A DNA stretch of 31,558 nt from BRH-c25 sp964447145. Its GTDB lineage: Bacteria > Bacillota > Clostridia > Lutisporales > Lutisporaceae. The translations under genes were made by a program, and so were the position numbers. Positions 1-7,942 of this stretch are shown here, in pieces. The stretch covers positions 1 through 31,558 of the forward strand of contig CAYURW010000017.1 in the NCBI GenBank assembly GCA_964447145.1. Reading direction: 5' to 3'. Numbering within the stretch: position 1 is the stretch's first letter; each line of letters opens with the position of its first letter. The notes under the pieces are model-generated. The model searched no databases. It was not told the origin of the DNA and saw nothing but the letters and a program-made list of their open reading frames with translations.

Positions 1-393
1 TCTTGTTGCCATAACAAAATCAGTGCCGCAATTTTTCAGCTCAATAGCTTTTTTGAATATATCGACTATTAAAGGGTCGCCGCAATCCACATATTCTATC
101 AATACATTAATATCCCCTCCGCACACCATGCCCAGGTCTTCTGCATCCTTATTGGACATCACAAATTTCTTAAGGATGTACATCCCATTATTAAATACCC
201 CGGCTGCAAGTTTAATTGTCATGGCTTCGGAAATCCCGCCTCCTATAGTCCCTCCGATTGAAAGATCCTTTCGCACCAGCATCTTTGTGCCCTCTTCTCT
301 GGGGGCTGAACCTGATTTTTCTAAAATCGTGGCCAGTACAAAGCTCTCTTTATTGTCCAGTTGTTCGTTTATCAGTTCATATAGATTTTTCAT
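1..393 (-). CDS. XdhC/CoxI-family molybdenum-hydroxylase maturation protein (partial, N-terminal part)
   Basis: XdhC-family proteins bind the molybdenum cofactor and help its sulfuration and insertion into xanthine dehydrogenase-type hydroxylases in the cytoplasm. Reading the minus strand from the ATG at 393 gives an open frame of 131 codons running off the window edge. The N-terminal XdhC_CoxI domain is clear: a LATILEKSGSAPREEGTKML stretch near residues 19-38, then IGGTIGGG, then GMVCGGDINVLIEYV near residue 90. The start is supported by an AAGGAG-like site at 401-407, about 7 nt upstream. The Rossmann C-terminal domain would lie outside the window. It follows the CoA ligase by 51 nt and is the last visible gene of the aldehyde oxidoreductase operon, which fits a cofactor-maturation role for that enzyme. 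Confidence in the family is high; the full length is unknown. Confidence 0.88.
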   Translation of the reverse strand, partial: MKNLYELINEQLDNKESFVLATILEKSGSAPREEGTKMLVRKDLSIGGTIGGGISEAMTIKLAAGVFNNGMYILKKFVMSNKDAEDLGMVCGGDINVLIEYVDCGDPLIVDIFKKAIELKNCGTDFVMATR

Positions 394-444
394 TTTATCT
401 CTCCTTACGGCAATCAATGATTTTTCTTTTTATCATGCTATTGG

Positions 445-1704
445 TTATCCCGGCTTATTCTCTGCCCTTACTGCCACAACATTCAGCCTGTATTCCGGCT
501 CCTTTGGAAGAAGCTTCAGCACCCTTTGAGCCACCTTGTCCCTGAGCCCTGCAGAGCCGGCACTGTCTTTTACGGTCAATTCCAACAGGAATTCGCCCTT
601 ATCCTCCAAATAGGCCTTATAGTCCAAAACTTCCCCAAAGGGCAGGATTATTTCATCCAAATCCCTCAAGTATAAAAAACGGTTTTCTCCAAGAAGGATC
701 CTGTTTTCCATTCTTCCAAGCACCTTTTTCATCGTATTGAGAAATGTCCCGCAAGTACAGGAAGCCGAAGAAAAAGATGCTATATCCCCTGTTTTGTATC
801 GTATCAGCGGCATAGCCTGCCTTGTGAGAGTTGTAAAAACAACTTCCCCGTATTGCTCCTTTTCCGCAGCCTTGCCTGTATAAGGGTCAATAATTTCAAA
901 ATACAGATCCGCCTCTCTCATATGATATCCATTCAAGGCTTCACATTCGACTCCTCCCCCATAACCCATCTCCGTCATTCCATAATGGTTGAACACCTTG
1001 CAACCGAATTTGTGCGACAATTCATAAACTACTGCGTCAGGTACGTAATCAGTGCTCAGAAGTATCTTTTTTATATTGTTCCGGAATACGTCGCCTCTGA
1101 CCCTGCTTAGCTTCAGTACCTGCATGGGGATACCAACAATGCAGGTTATGCCCCTCTCTGTTATACATGCGGCGGCCTCATCCGGATCCTTAAGCACCCC
1201 ATGCACAATGCATTCAATATTGGACAATGCCAGAGCCTTTTTCAACAAGTCCCCTATACTGCCATATGCATTTCCCGGCAAAAGGACCAGGACTCTGTCT
1301 GTTTCATCAGTAAGGCAGCTCATCCCGCATTTGAAAAAATCTATGGTAAGGTCAAGATCCTCTTCGGTAAAAAACAGCCTTTTATCTTCGCCGCTTGTAC
1401 CTGAGGTATTCAAGGTCACTACCCTTGCCACTTTTTTTTGGGGCACGCATAAAAATCCAAGAGGGTCATTCCTGATGTCCTGCGGAAGGGTAAAAGGTAT
1501 GCTCTCCAGGCTTTTTGCGGAGCAAAGGTCTTCTTCCAGAACACCTTTAAGGAGCCTGCCGTAGAAGGCGCTGTTCTGTTTTGCATAGGCAACTGTTTCC
1601 CTTATTTTTCCCAATTGCCAGGAAACCAATGCTTCCTTATCTCTCTCTTTGATGCCGGTCTTTTCCATGGCCCAGCTTTCAAGAGGTGTAAGCTTCATTA
1701 TCAT
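445..1704 (-). CDS. PaaK-like AMP-dependent CoA ligase (DVU_1553-type)
   Basis: A 419-aa ANL-superfamily adenylate-forming enzyme resembling phenylacetate-CoA ligase. Visible motifs are the phosphate-binding TLNTSGTSGEDKRLFF near residue 97, HYGMTEMGYGGG near 240 (the YGMTE adenine/AMP motif), RYKTGD near 300, and a C-terminal GRMENRI hinge followed by a small lid domain. Such enzymes activate a carboxylate with ATP to an acyl-AMP and usually transfer it to CoA. The substrate cannot be told from sequence. The ATG at 1704 overlaps the upstream stop codon (ATGA), so translation is probably coupled; an in-frame ATG six bases on is an alternative. Its position in a molybdenum aldehyde oxidoreductase operon suggests it may activate the acid that the oxidoreductase makes. 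A role in cofactor or protein modification is also possible. In D. vulgaris a similar ligase (DVU_1553) sits in an equivalent cluster; this is from memory. Confidence 0.82.
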   Translation of the reverse strand: MIMKLTPLESWAMEKTGIKERDKEALVSWQLGKIRETVAYAKQNSAFYGRLLKGVLEEDLCSAKSLESIPFTLPQDIRNDPLGFLCVPQKKVARVVTLNTSGTSGEDKRLFFTEEDLDLTIDFFKCGMSCLTDETDRVLVLLPGNAYGSIGDLLKKALALSNIECIVHGVLKDPDEAAACITERGITCIVGIPMQVLKLSRVRGDVFRNNIKKILLSTDYVPDAVVYELSHKFGCKVFNHYGMTEMGYGGGVECEALNGYHMREADLYFEIIDPYTGKAAEKEQYGEVVFTTLTRQAMPLIRYKTGDIASFSSASCTCGTFLNTMKKVLGRMENRILLGENRFLYLRDLDEIILPFGEVLDYKAYLEDKGEFLLELTVKDSAGSAGLRDKVAQRVLKLLPKEPEYRLNVVAVRAENKPG

Positions 1705-2153
1705 TCCCTGCTCCCGTAATCATAGCCGTGTTCCGTCAATATTTCCACTATTTTTCCGTAGCCCTTCAGCAAAATATCACCGCATTTGACCATATAGCCG
1801 CTTTCTCCTTCATCCCCGGCAAAGCTATGGTCTCCGATAATATCTCTGCATTCTTCGCTTCCAAACTCACCTTCAAACCATTCCATATACTCCCTTACCA
1901 TATCGGAGTAATCCTTTTTCTGATATTCAGTGTCCTTTCCCTTAGCCCCATAAAGACCCAGTATCCCCAGCCCTCCGGTCAGCACCCCGCAGGTTTTTTG
2001 GGTGCCTCCGATGCCTTTGCACAATCCCCTTACAGCCCTGAGCAGGTCGTCATTTTCTTTTCCTTCCTCATCCAGTGCCAGCTTCAGCATTATTTGCGTG
2101 CAGCAAAATCCCGAGGATGAAAGCTTGAATAGTTTGAACGCCAGATCATTCAT
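1701..2153 (-). CDS. C_GCAxxG_C_C-family protein (DVU_1555-type)
   Basis: A 150-aa cysteine-rich protein. Its spaced cysteines fit the C_GCAxxG_C_C family, thought to be redox- or metal-binding but without established function. Visible cysteines are an adjacent pair C17-C18 (SSGFCCTQ), C45 (GLCKGIGG), C55 in KTCGVLTGGLGILGLYG, one in SEECRDIIGD near residue 102 and one in VKCGDILL near 125. The canonical GCAxxG core is altered here to TCGVLTGG. There is no signal peptide or membrane segment. It is the fourth gene of the operon and overlaps the CoA ligase by 4 nt (ATGA), which implies coupled translation. Related proteins in Desulfovibrio occur next to MOP-type aldehyde oxidoreductase, so it is likely an accessory redox or cofactor-handling protein. 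That role is inferred from context only. Confidence 0.75.
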   Translation of the reverse strand: MNDLAFKLFKLSSSGFCCTQIMLKLALDEEGKENDDLLRAVRGLCKGIGGTQKTCGVLTGGLGILGLYGAKGKDTEYQKKDYSDMVREYMEWFEGEFGSEECRDIIGDHSFAGDEGESGYMVKCGDILLKGYGKIVEILTEHGYDYGSRE

Positions 2154-2192
2154 TAAAATATCCCCTCTCTCGATAATAATGTATGAAGTGTT

Positions 2193-2399
2193 TCATTTGT
2201 CTTCCAATCCTTTTTCCACCTCAAGCATTTTGCCCAATGCCAGGTCTTCCTCTATAAACACCATATTGCACAGAGGGCATTTCATCAACTCAACTTCAAA
2301 ATTCCCCTCCAGATACCGTACCCTGACCTTGCCCGGCACCAACTCTTTCTCGCATTTATCACAGATCCATGCAGTACCTTTACCCTGATCCCTGTTCAT
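2193..2399 (-). CDS. Small double-CxxC redox/zinc-ribbon protein (DVU_1557-type)
   Basis: A 68-aa protein with two CxxC knuckles, CDKC near residues 13-16 and CPLC near 41-44, and a short charged C-terminal tail. It looks like a zinc ribbon or rubredoxin-like small metal site. The match is to the group named DVU_1557-family redox protein (from memory); the bound metal and role are not known. The ATG at 2399 lies 2 nt after the stop of the upstream oxidoreductase, whose last codons carry a GGAGG-type ribosome site, so the two are almost certainly coupled. It could be the electron carrier between the aldehyde oxidoreductase and the dicluster protein, or a structural metal protein of the complex. 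It is too short for a confident assignment by family alone; the operon position is the main support. Confidence 0.72.
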   Translation of the reverse strand: MNRDQGKGTAWICDKCEKELVPGKVRVRYLEGNFEVELMKCPLCNMVFIEEDLALGKMLEVEKGLEDK

Positions 2400-2401
2400 T
2401 C

Positions 2402-4630
2402 CTATTCCTCCACTACTTCCATTCTGTGACTGTATACGTTTTTTATCAGGATCTCATTGCCTTTTTCCTCATACTTCACCCAATATGTAACATTATCAAG
2501 CCTCAATCTTGTTAAATAGCTGCCCTCTCCGGGATTAAAAAACCTTTCCCTGTTTCTCTGGGCATTAATAATGGCTTTTTCTATATCCTCCAGAAGGACA
2601 TACCGTTCCTCCATCAGTTCCCAAATATTATCGGGTATTATAATATTAAGGCTCTCCTGCCGCTCCGGATTCTTACCGGGCTCTTCCCCCCACATATCCC
2701 TTAATAATTTGATCTTCAACTGCGCTCTGTTCTTTTGCCGCTCGGACAAATTGGGCATTTTTCTAAGGGCCGCTCTTTCCATGTCATCTCCGAATATCAG
2801 ATCCAAAATGTGAAAGGTCCTTTTGCCTCCGCTGACAAGCAAGTCCTTGCACATGGAACAGTAAACCAGCAGATCACTGCTGCTTTCTCTGATCCTGTCA
2901 TTGATAAAGGCCGCAGACTGATCCCTGTTGGCAAAGTATACCAAGCCCCCATACCCGCAGCATTTTGTTCTATCCCTTGAATATTTCAGTTCCTGTATTC
3001 TATATCCTGAATGAGAGGCAATTTCTCTGATGCTGTTGTGTATTTTGCTGTTATACCTTGTGGCACATGCATCATGCACGCTTAAGACACCTTTGTCCGA
3101 AATCCCCCCGCTACGAGGCAGCCCTTTCCGGGCAAATATTTCCCATACCGAAACAAAAGCAATTTCAGTAAGATACTTTTCAAATATGCTGCAACAGCTG
3201 GAACATGCTAAAATAAACACCGGCCTGCCTATATCTTCCCATACTTTCTTCACTTTTTCAATATTTTCCTTCAACAGATCCTGCCTTCCTGCCCAATCAG
3301 CAGGGGAGCCGCAGCATCCGAGAAAAATTCCCACTTCGCCCTCCATATTGGAAATAAGGTATTTATATGTCTCCTCCACATATTCCGGATAAGATGCCGG
3401 AAGCTGACATCCCGGATAAAAAAGAAATTCTGTCTTACCGGTACCTCCCGGCTGTTTTCTCACCATTGAAAACCTTTTACTGCTGCTGAATTTCATATCC
3501 TTCAGGGCAAAATCGTGGGCAGAAACAGGCATTTTGCCTCGCAATACCATACTCTCCCTTGTTTCCTGTATGACATCCTTCATGCTTATGCCCTTAAAAC
3601 ATTCCTCCCCGCACAATCCGCACATGGTGCAGGAGTTGATCATTTTATTTGCATAATGGGTCCCAAGGATTATCCTCTCGCTTTGATTTATCTGCCTCAT
3701 GTAGCTTTTTGGGGATATACCAAAGCTTGTTAAGTGGCTGCAGGATTCAATGCACTTTCTGCACCTGCACTTAAGGCATCTTCCTGCCTCCCTTGCAGCC
3801 TCATCTTCAACCTCATATTTCAAAGGGGTCTCAAAGGGCCCTTCTCTCTCTCTGGAAGCAGTCATGGAAATTTTCTTTATGAACCTGTCAATGGATATTG
3901 CCGCCCTTCTGCCCGAGCTTACGGAAAATATCAGCGAATCATTCCCCTTTAACAGGCCTCCCCCGGCAAATAAAGAAGTTTCCCCCACCTGGAATGTTTC
4001 AGGGTTAATACTTAGCTCCTCATTCCATACCCCGGTCCCCAGGTACACACCATCGTATTCCTCCATTAGCTCCATAAGCCTTCTTTTATCTACGGCAGTG
4101 TTCAGCTCTGCCTTGATCCCCTGTTCGACCAGATTCCTTAATTCCTCATCTATTACTTCTTTTCTGAGGACAGTACCTTCATAGTCCCGGATTCCCCCGC
4201 CGAGCCTTTCTGTTTTTTCGAATAAGGTGACCCGGTAACCTTTTTTATCAAGATCAAAGGCCGCCGTTATCCCACTTATCCCTCCTCCGACAACTGCCAC
4301 CCTCCCTTTGTTCTTAGGTATCGGAAGGGTTCTTTTCGGCGGGGAGAATCCATAGGCTATGGCAGTCCTCTCCAGATCGGATATTTTGATTGCTCCTCCG
4401 CAGCCTCCCATTATGCAGACTCCCTCGCAGGGATGGTCGCATATGCTGCCTATGATCCTCGCAAAAGGGATCCTTTTCTCCATCACTTTATAGGCTTTGA
4501 CATACTCCCCTTTTTCCATTTCCGTGATGAAGGCAATGACATCCATGTGGATGGGGCAGTTTGAAGTACATGCCGGCGGCTCCTCATGTATGCAGCTGTC
4601 ACTTGTTTCAAGCAGTTTGTCCAGATCCAT
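2402..4630 (-). CDS. Pyridine nucleotide-disulfide oxidoreductase / dicluster- and CCG-domain protein
   Basis: A 742-aa multidomain redox protein. Residues 10-80 carry a GltD-like cysteine cluster (SCIHEEPPACTSNCPIH, CDHPCEGVC). A dinucleotide-binding Rossmann domain follows (VAVVGGGISGITAAF near 112). Two ferredoxin-like clusters come next (CLKCRCRKC near 290 and CTMCGLCGEEC near 337). A C-terminal half with two CCG-type motifs (FLGCCGSPADWAG and KCCGYGG) resembles HdrB/GlpC heterodisulfide-reductase modules. About 130 residues beyond the CCG part are not recognised. The family name pyridine nucleotide-disulfide oxidoreductase/dicluster-binding protein is from memory. It lies between the aldehyde oxidoreductase and the small CxxC protein, so it probably takes electrons from the Mo/2Fe-2S enzyme and passes them to NAD(P), ferredoxin or a disulfide. 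The start at 4630 has a good GGAGGAG site. Domains are clear; the electron acceptor is inferred. Confidence 0.85.
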   Translation of the reverse strand: MDLDKLLETSDSCIHEEPPACTSNCPIHMDVIAFITEMEKGEYVKAYKVMEKRIPFARIIGSICDHPCEGVCIMGGCGGAIKISDLERTAIAYGFSPPKRTLPIPKNKGRVAVVGGGISGITAAFDLDKKGYRVTLFEKTERLGGGIRDYEGTVLRKEVIDEELRNLVEQGIKAELNTAVDKRRLMELMEEYDGVYLGTGVWNEELSINPETFQVGETSLFAGGGLLKGNDSLIFSVSSGRRAAISIDRFIKKISMTASREREGPFETPLKYEVEDEAAREAGRCLKCRCRKCIESCSHLTSFGISPKSYMRQINQSERIILGTHYANKMINSCTMCGLCGEECFKGISMKDVIQETRESMVLRGKMPVSAHDFALKDMKFSSSKRFSMVRKQPGGTGKTEFLFYPGCQLPASYPEYVEETYKYLISNMEGEVGIFLGCCGSPADWAGRQDLLKENIEKVKKVWEDIGRPVFILACSSCCSIFEKYLTEIAFVSVWEIFARKGLPRSGGISDKGVLSVHDACATRYNSKIHNSIREIASHSGYRIQELKYSRDRTKCCGYGGLVYFANRDQSAAFINDRIRESSSDLLVYCSMCKDLLVSGGKRTFHILDLIFGDDMERAALRKMPNLSERQKNRAQLKIKLLRDMWGEEPGKNPERQESLNIIIPDNIWELMEERYVLLEDIEKAIINAQRNRERFFNPGEGSYLTRLRLDNVTYWVKYEEKGNEILIKNVYSHRMEVVEE

Positions 4631-4650
4631 TGATTCATCTCCTCCGCTAA

Positions 4651-4688
4651 AATACAGGAATTGGGAGGTTTGCTCCCAATCCCGTATT
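4651..4688 (-). other. Strong intercistronic hairpin between mop and the dicluster gene
   Basis: In the transcribed (minus) strand a stem of about 16 pairs with one G-T pair and one bulge forms around a 5-nt loop: arms 4651-4667 and 4673-4688. The sequence after it has only a broken U-tract (TGTATTTTAG), so it is more likely a partial terminator, processing site or 3' mRNA stabiliser than a full stop. It would allow more expression of the first gene (the oxidoreductase) than of the accessory genes. Confidence 0.6.
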
Positions 4689-4713
4689 CCAGCCTGTTTA
4701 TTTTGCCGGGGTA

Positions 4714-7443
4714 TTATCTTTCAAGCTCCTTCAAGGCTGCCAAAACCTTTTCGGGATATGCGGGCAGATGCTTTATCCTGATGCCGCAGGCATCATATAT
4801 TGCATTTATAACCGAGGCGTGGGGCGCGGAAAGGGGCATCTCCCCCACCCCCGAGGCTCCGAAGGGTCCGTTGGGTCTCGGAGTTTCCTGATGTATAATC
4901 CGGATGTCGTCAGGTACGTCCATTACCTCCGGGATCCCGCAGCCGGTAAGTGTCGTATGCTTCTTCAGATCCTCAAAATCTTCACTGAGCGCCAGACCTA
5001 TCCCCTGTGCAAGACCGCCGTATATCTGGCCTTCTATTACGGGTTTGTTGACAATTGTACCGCAGTCCGACACTATGGTCATTTTATCTACTGCGGTTTT
5101 TCCCGTGGCGGTATCGACAGCCACTTCCGTCATAAGCACGCCGTACATGTATGTAGAGAAGGGATCCCCCTGCCCTGTGGCAACGTCGCAGGCAGTATTC
5201 GGGGCGGTCCATTTGCCCACGTATCTTAAGGGCAGTCCCTCCGCAACCATTTCATCGTAAGTCCTGAAGCTGCCATCGGGTTTTCTCATAGCTTCCATAA
5301 GGTTTCTGCAGCCTGCTCCTATGGCATTACCCGTAACAACATTCTGACGGCTTCCGCCGGAGGGTCCGCTGTTTGGGGTCACCCTCATATCATTTAAGAC
5401 CAGCTTTATATTTTTGTAATTAATGCCAAGAGGCCTCAATGATTCATATGCGTGGGTCAATACCCCCATATCGGCTCCCTGTCCATGATCCTCCCAGGAA
5501 GCGCCTATGGTAACCCCCTCCTTTGTCAGCTCTGCCCAGATCTCGGAGGAATCAGCGCCGTCAAGGCCGCAGCCGTACATATTGAGGGATATACCAACTC
5601 CGTATTTGATGTTACCACTTCCCTTGTTCTTTTCTTTTGCCTTTTCTTTGGCTTTTTTATACAAAGGCCTGATTTTGTCGATGGCCTGAGGAAATGCGAT
5701 AACATCGGGTGCACAGCCGGTAGGCGTTGTTGAGCCTTCCCTGTACACATTCAGATATCTGAATTCAAGGGGATCCATTCCAACTTTTACGGCCATCATA
5801 TCCGATAATACCTCTGTTGCAAACAAGCTTTGAGGTGAACCATAGGACCTGAAGGCCGAGCCCCATGCATGGTTCGTTGCAACCGTTCTCCCTGTGCCCC
5901 TGCTGTTTGGAATATCATAGCCGGCACCTATGAACTGGGTGCCTCTCATTGTAACAAGATCGCCAAATTCGCAGTACGGACCATGATCAACAGACCAGTC
6001 GGCTTCCATTGCCTTTAGCCTTCCGTCTTTGTCAGCTCCGTATTTAAGGTGAATAAAGAAGGGGGATCTCTTACCTGTATATGTAATTTGCTGATACATG
6101 TTGAACTCAAGGAATACCGGCCTCTTTGATACCAGTGCGGCTACCCCGAGCAACGCCTCATTGGTCGGGCTGAACTTGTATCCAAAGGTGCCCCCTGTAG
6201 GATTTTGTACTATAAAGAACTTATCGGGAGCTACTCCTATGCCTTCAGCCGTCATAAGATGGTGGAAGTGCATGGCTATACTTTTTGAATGGACAATAAG
6301 GCTTCCTCCCTCATCAATATAAGCAAAGCCTACATCCGGCTCAAGGACAAGATGGGGCTGCCTTCCAACATAAAAATCATCCTCTATGACATAGGGAAGG
6401 CTTTCCATCAGCGGTACCGTATCCTCACCCTTTATCCTGTGAGTCTCAAAATATATATTCGGTGTCCCGGGATGAATTTCTATTGCATCCTCTGCCATAG
6501 CTTCAGGCGCGCTCATGTATGCAGGCAGTTCCTCAAGCTCCACCTTGACCGCCCCGGCCGCTTCCTCCGCCTGGGTTGGAGTATCTGCAAGCACCATTGC
6601 CAAAGCATCCCCGAACTGGAACACCTTTTTATCATTAAGTATGGGCCTCTCTTTGCCGTCCCCTTTGTTCTGAGGGAATGCAAGGCCGTTTATCCTGTTT
6701 GTCCCCGGCACATCCTTATGGGTGATGACCTTGAACACTCCGGGCATTTTTTCAGCCTCAGAGGTGTCTATGGATATAATATTGGCATGGGATACCTTTG
6801 CCTGGACCAGCTTGATATGCAGGGTGTTTTCAGGCAGCTTTAACCCCAGATCCGCTCCAAAATCCCATGTCCCCGTTACCTTTGCAAGGGCCGAAGGGCG
6901 TATTGCGTTGGAACCCAGCATGCTGGCGCCTTCTTCCAATTTGAACCACAAGTCTTCCATCTTTATCTCGCCCCTGAGAATTCTGGCGGCATCCATAACT
7001 GCATTGACAAGCTGTATGTACCCTGTACACCTGCAGACATTTTTATTTTTTTGGAACCATTCTCTTACTTCATTTCTTGAAGGATTCACATTCTGATCAA
7101 GCAAAGCTTTGGCGGACATAATAAAGCCGGGTGTGCAAAATCCGCACTGTGCACCGCCGTGAACCATCCATGCCAGCTGCAGTGGATGAAGGTTATCCTT
7201 ACAGCCTATGCCCTCAATGGTTATCACCTCTGCTTCATCCGGGACGTTTTTCATCTTGACTATACAGGATCTGACTACTTTGCCGTTCATTACGACAGTA
7301 CATGATCCGCATTCGCCTTTTCCGCATCCAACCTTTGTGCCTGTAAGACAAAGCTGCTTCCTCACGTATTGCGCCAAAGTCGCTTCGGGGTCTGCAATCA
7401 CAGTCCTCTCCACACCATTGACAATAAGTTTTCTCTTAAGCAT
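4714..7443 (-). CDS. mop: MOP-type molybdenum aldehyde oxidoreductase
   Basis: A xanthine oxidase-family molybdenum enzyme that oxidises aldehydes to carboxylic acids with water. It is predicted to be a cytoplasmic homodimer carrying Mo-molybdopterin cytosine dinucleotide and two [2Fe-2S] clusters, without FAD. With the start at 7443 the cysteine ligands fall at C40, C45, C48, C60 (first cluster) and C100, C103, C137, C139 (second), the numbering I recall for Desulfovibrio gigas MOP. The length, 909 aa, is close to its 907. Mo-pterin-binding stretches such as GGTFGYKFSPTNEA, SGPSGGSRQNV and the C-terminal GASGVGE with the catalytic Glu (about residue 868) are intact. A longer open frame reaches 7539, but the ribosome site (AAGGGGGA) lies just before the tandem ATGs at 7446/7443, so the short form is chosen. 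It is first in its operon, behind a sigma-54 promoter. The natural substrate is unknown. Confidence 0.95.
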   Translation of the reverse strand: MLKRKLIVNGVERTVIADPEATLAQYVRKQLCLTGTKVGCGKGECGSCTVVMNGKVVRSCIVKMKNVPDEAEVITIEGIGCKDNLHPLQLAWMVHGGAQCGFCTPGFIMSAKALLDQNVNPSRNEVREWFQKNKNVCRCTGYIQLVNAVMDAARILRGEIKMEDLWFKLEEGASMLGSNAIRPSALAKVTGTWDFGADLGLKLPENTLHIKLVQAKVSHANIISIDTSEAEKMPGVFKVITHKDVPGTNRINGLAFPQNKGDGKERPILNDKKVFQFGDALAMVLADTPTQAEEAAGAVKVELEELPAYMSAPEAMAEDAIEIHPGTPNIYFETHRIKGEDTVPLMESLPYVIEDDFYVGRQPHLVLEPDVGFAYIDEGGSLIVHSKSIAMHFHHLMTAEGIGVAPDKFFIVQNPTGGTFGYKFSPTNEALLGVAALVSKRPVFLEFNMYQQITYTGKRSPFFIHLKYGADKDGRLKAMEADWSVDHGPYCEFGDLVTMRGTQFIGAGYDIPNSRGTGRTVATNHAWGSAFRSYGSPQSLFATEVLSDMMAVKVGMDPLEFRYLNVYREGSTTPTGCAPDVIAFPQAIDKIRPLYKKAKEKAKEKNKGSGNIKYGVGISLNMYGCGLDGADSSEIWAELTKEGVTIGASWEDHGQGADMGVLTHAYESLRPLGINYKNIKLVLNDMRVTPNSGPSGGSRQNVVTGNAIGAGCRNLMEAMRKPDGSFRTYDEMVAEGLPLRYVGKWTAPNTACDVATGQGDPFSTYMYGVLMTEVAVDTATGKTAVDKMTIVSDCGTIVNKPVIEGQIYGGLAQGIGLALSEDFEDLKKHTTLTGCGIPEVMDVPDDIRIIHQETPRPNGPFGASGVGEMPLSAPHASVINAIYDACGIRIKHLPAYPEKVLAALKELER

Positions 7444-7682
7444 CATATTTCCCCCTTTTTTATTTATTGCTATATTAATTTGGAATACAGCCATTAGTAG
7501 GTAAAACTTGTCTCCAACTATCAACGCTGCCTTAAGCATGTTGCTTTTCCTATTTAGAATATTGTTATTATTAATAATGAGGCTTTATTACAAAAATATT
7601 CAAGGAGCATTCGCGCAATTGTGCGCCAAGTTGCGGGTACTTCAGCATCTTCCTTGTGCGTTTTATGTGCTATGGAAAATAT

Positions 7683-7699
7683 TGCAAGTCTTGTGCCAA
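7683..7699 (-). promoter_or_regulatory. Sigma-54 (-24/-12) promoter of the mop operon
   Basis: The minus strand reads TTGGCACAAGACTTGCA. Against YTGGCACGrNNNTTGCW this has a single mismatch, and the invariant GG (7697-7696) and GC (7685-7684) are exactly 12 nt apart. Transcription would start near 7672. Promoters of this class need an AAA+ enhancer-binding activator; none is encoded in the window. Confidence 0.8.
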
Positions 7700-7863
7700 A
7701 ATTTAGGTTAAGCAATATTGCGGGATACAGAAATAGGAAAAGCTATTGCCGTTCGATATTTGTACACTTTTTTACATGACTGTTTAATTTTTGAACTCTT
7801 CTTCCCTCTGTAATATTCTATTTGAGATGTGAAGAATCAACTTCCAAATCCCATATATATTAC

Positions 7864-7892
7864 TTGCGGATATCGGCGAAAAAAGTTAAAAT
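7864..7892 (+). promoter_or_regulatory. Possible sigma-A promoter of the lytS-type gene
   Basis: TTGCGG, 17-nt spacer, TAAAAT. This would start transcription near 7899, about 44 nt before the ATG at 7943. The -10 box is good and the -35 moderate. Confidence 0.45.
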
Positions 7893-7942
7893 AATGTAGA
7901 AAGGGCGTGCACATTACAATAATAAGTCACAGGTGCTGATAA

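Larger units (their letters stand above)
7444..7942. other. Divergent intergenic region between mop and the LytS-type kinase
   Basis: About 500 bases hold no convincing gene. The mop side has a leader of about 225 nt and a sigma-54 promoter at 7683-7699. The kinase side has a sigma-A-like promoter at 7864-7892. A palindromic GCGCA/TGCGC patch lies at 7613-7626, and TTGTGC recurs three times on the plus strand between about 7619 and 7696. A 67-aa open frame on the plus strand (7508-7711) has no ribosome site or recognisable features and is not called. Confidence 0.6.

Noticed and set aside
5526..5750. Plus- and minus-strand open frames inside mop and other long genes
   Set aside because: They are shadows of a strongly supported gene in another frame and lack independent start signals.
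7508..7711. 67-aa plus-strand open frame in the mop/lytS intergenic region
   Set aside because: No ribosome site or recognisable features, and it lies across the predicted mop leader and sigma-54 promoter on the opposite strand.
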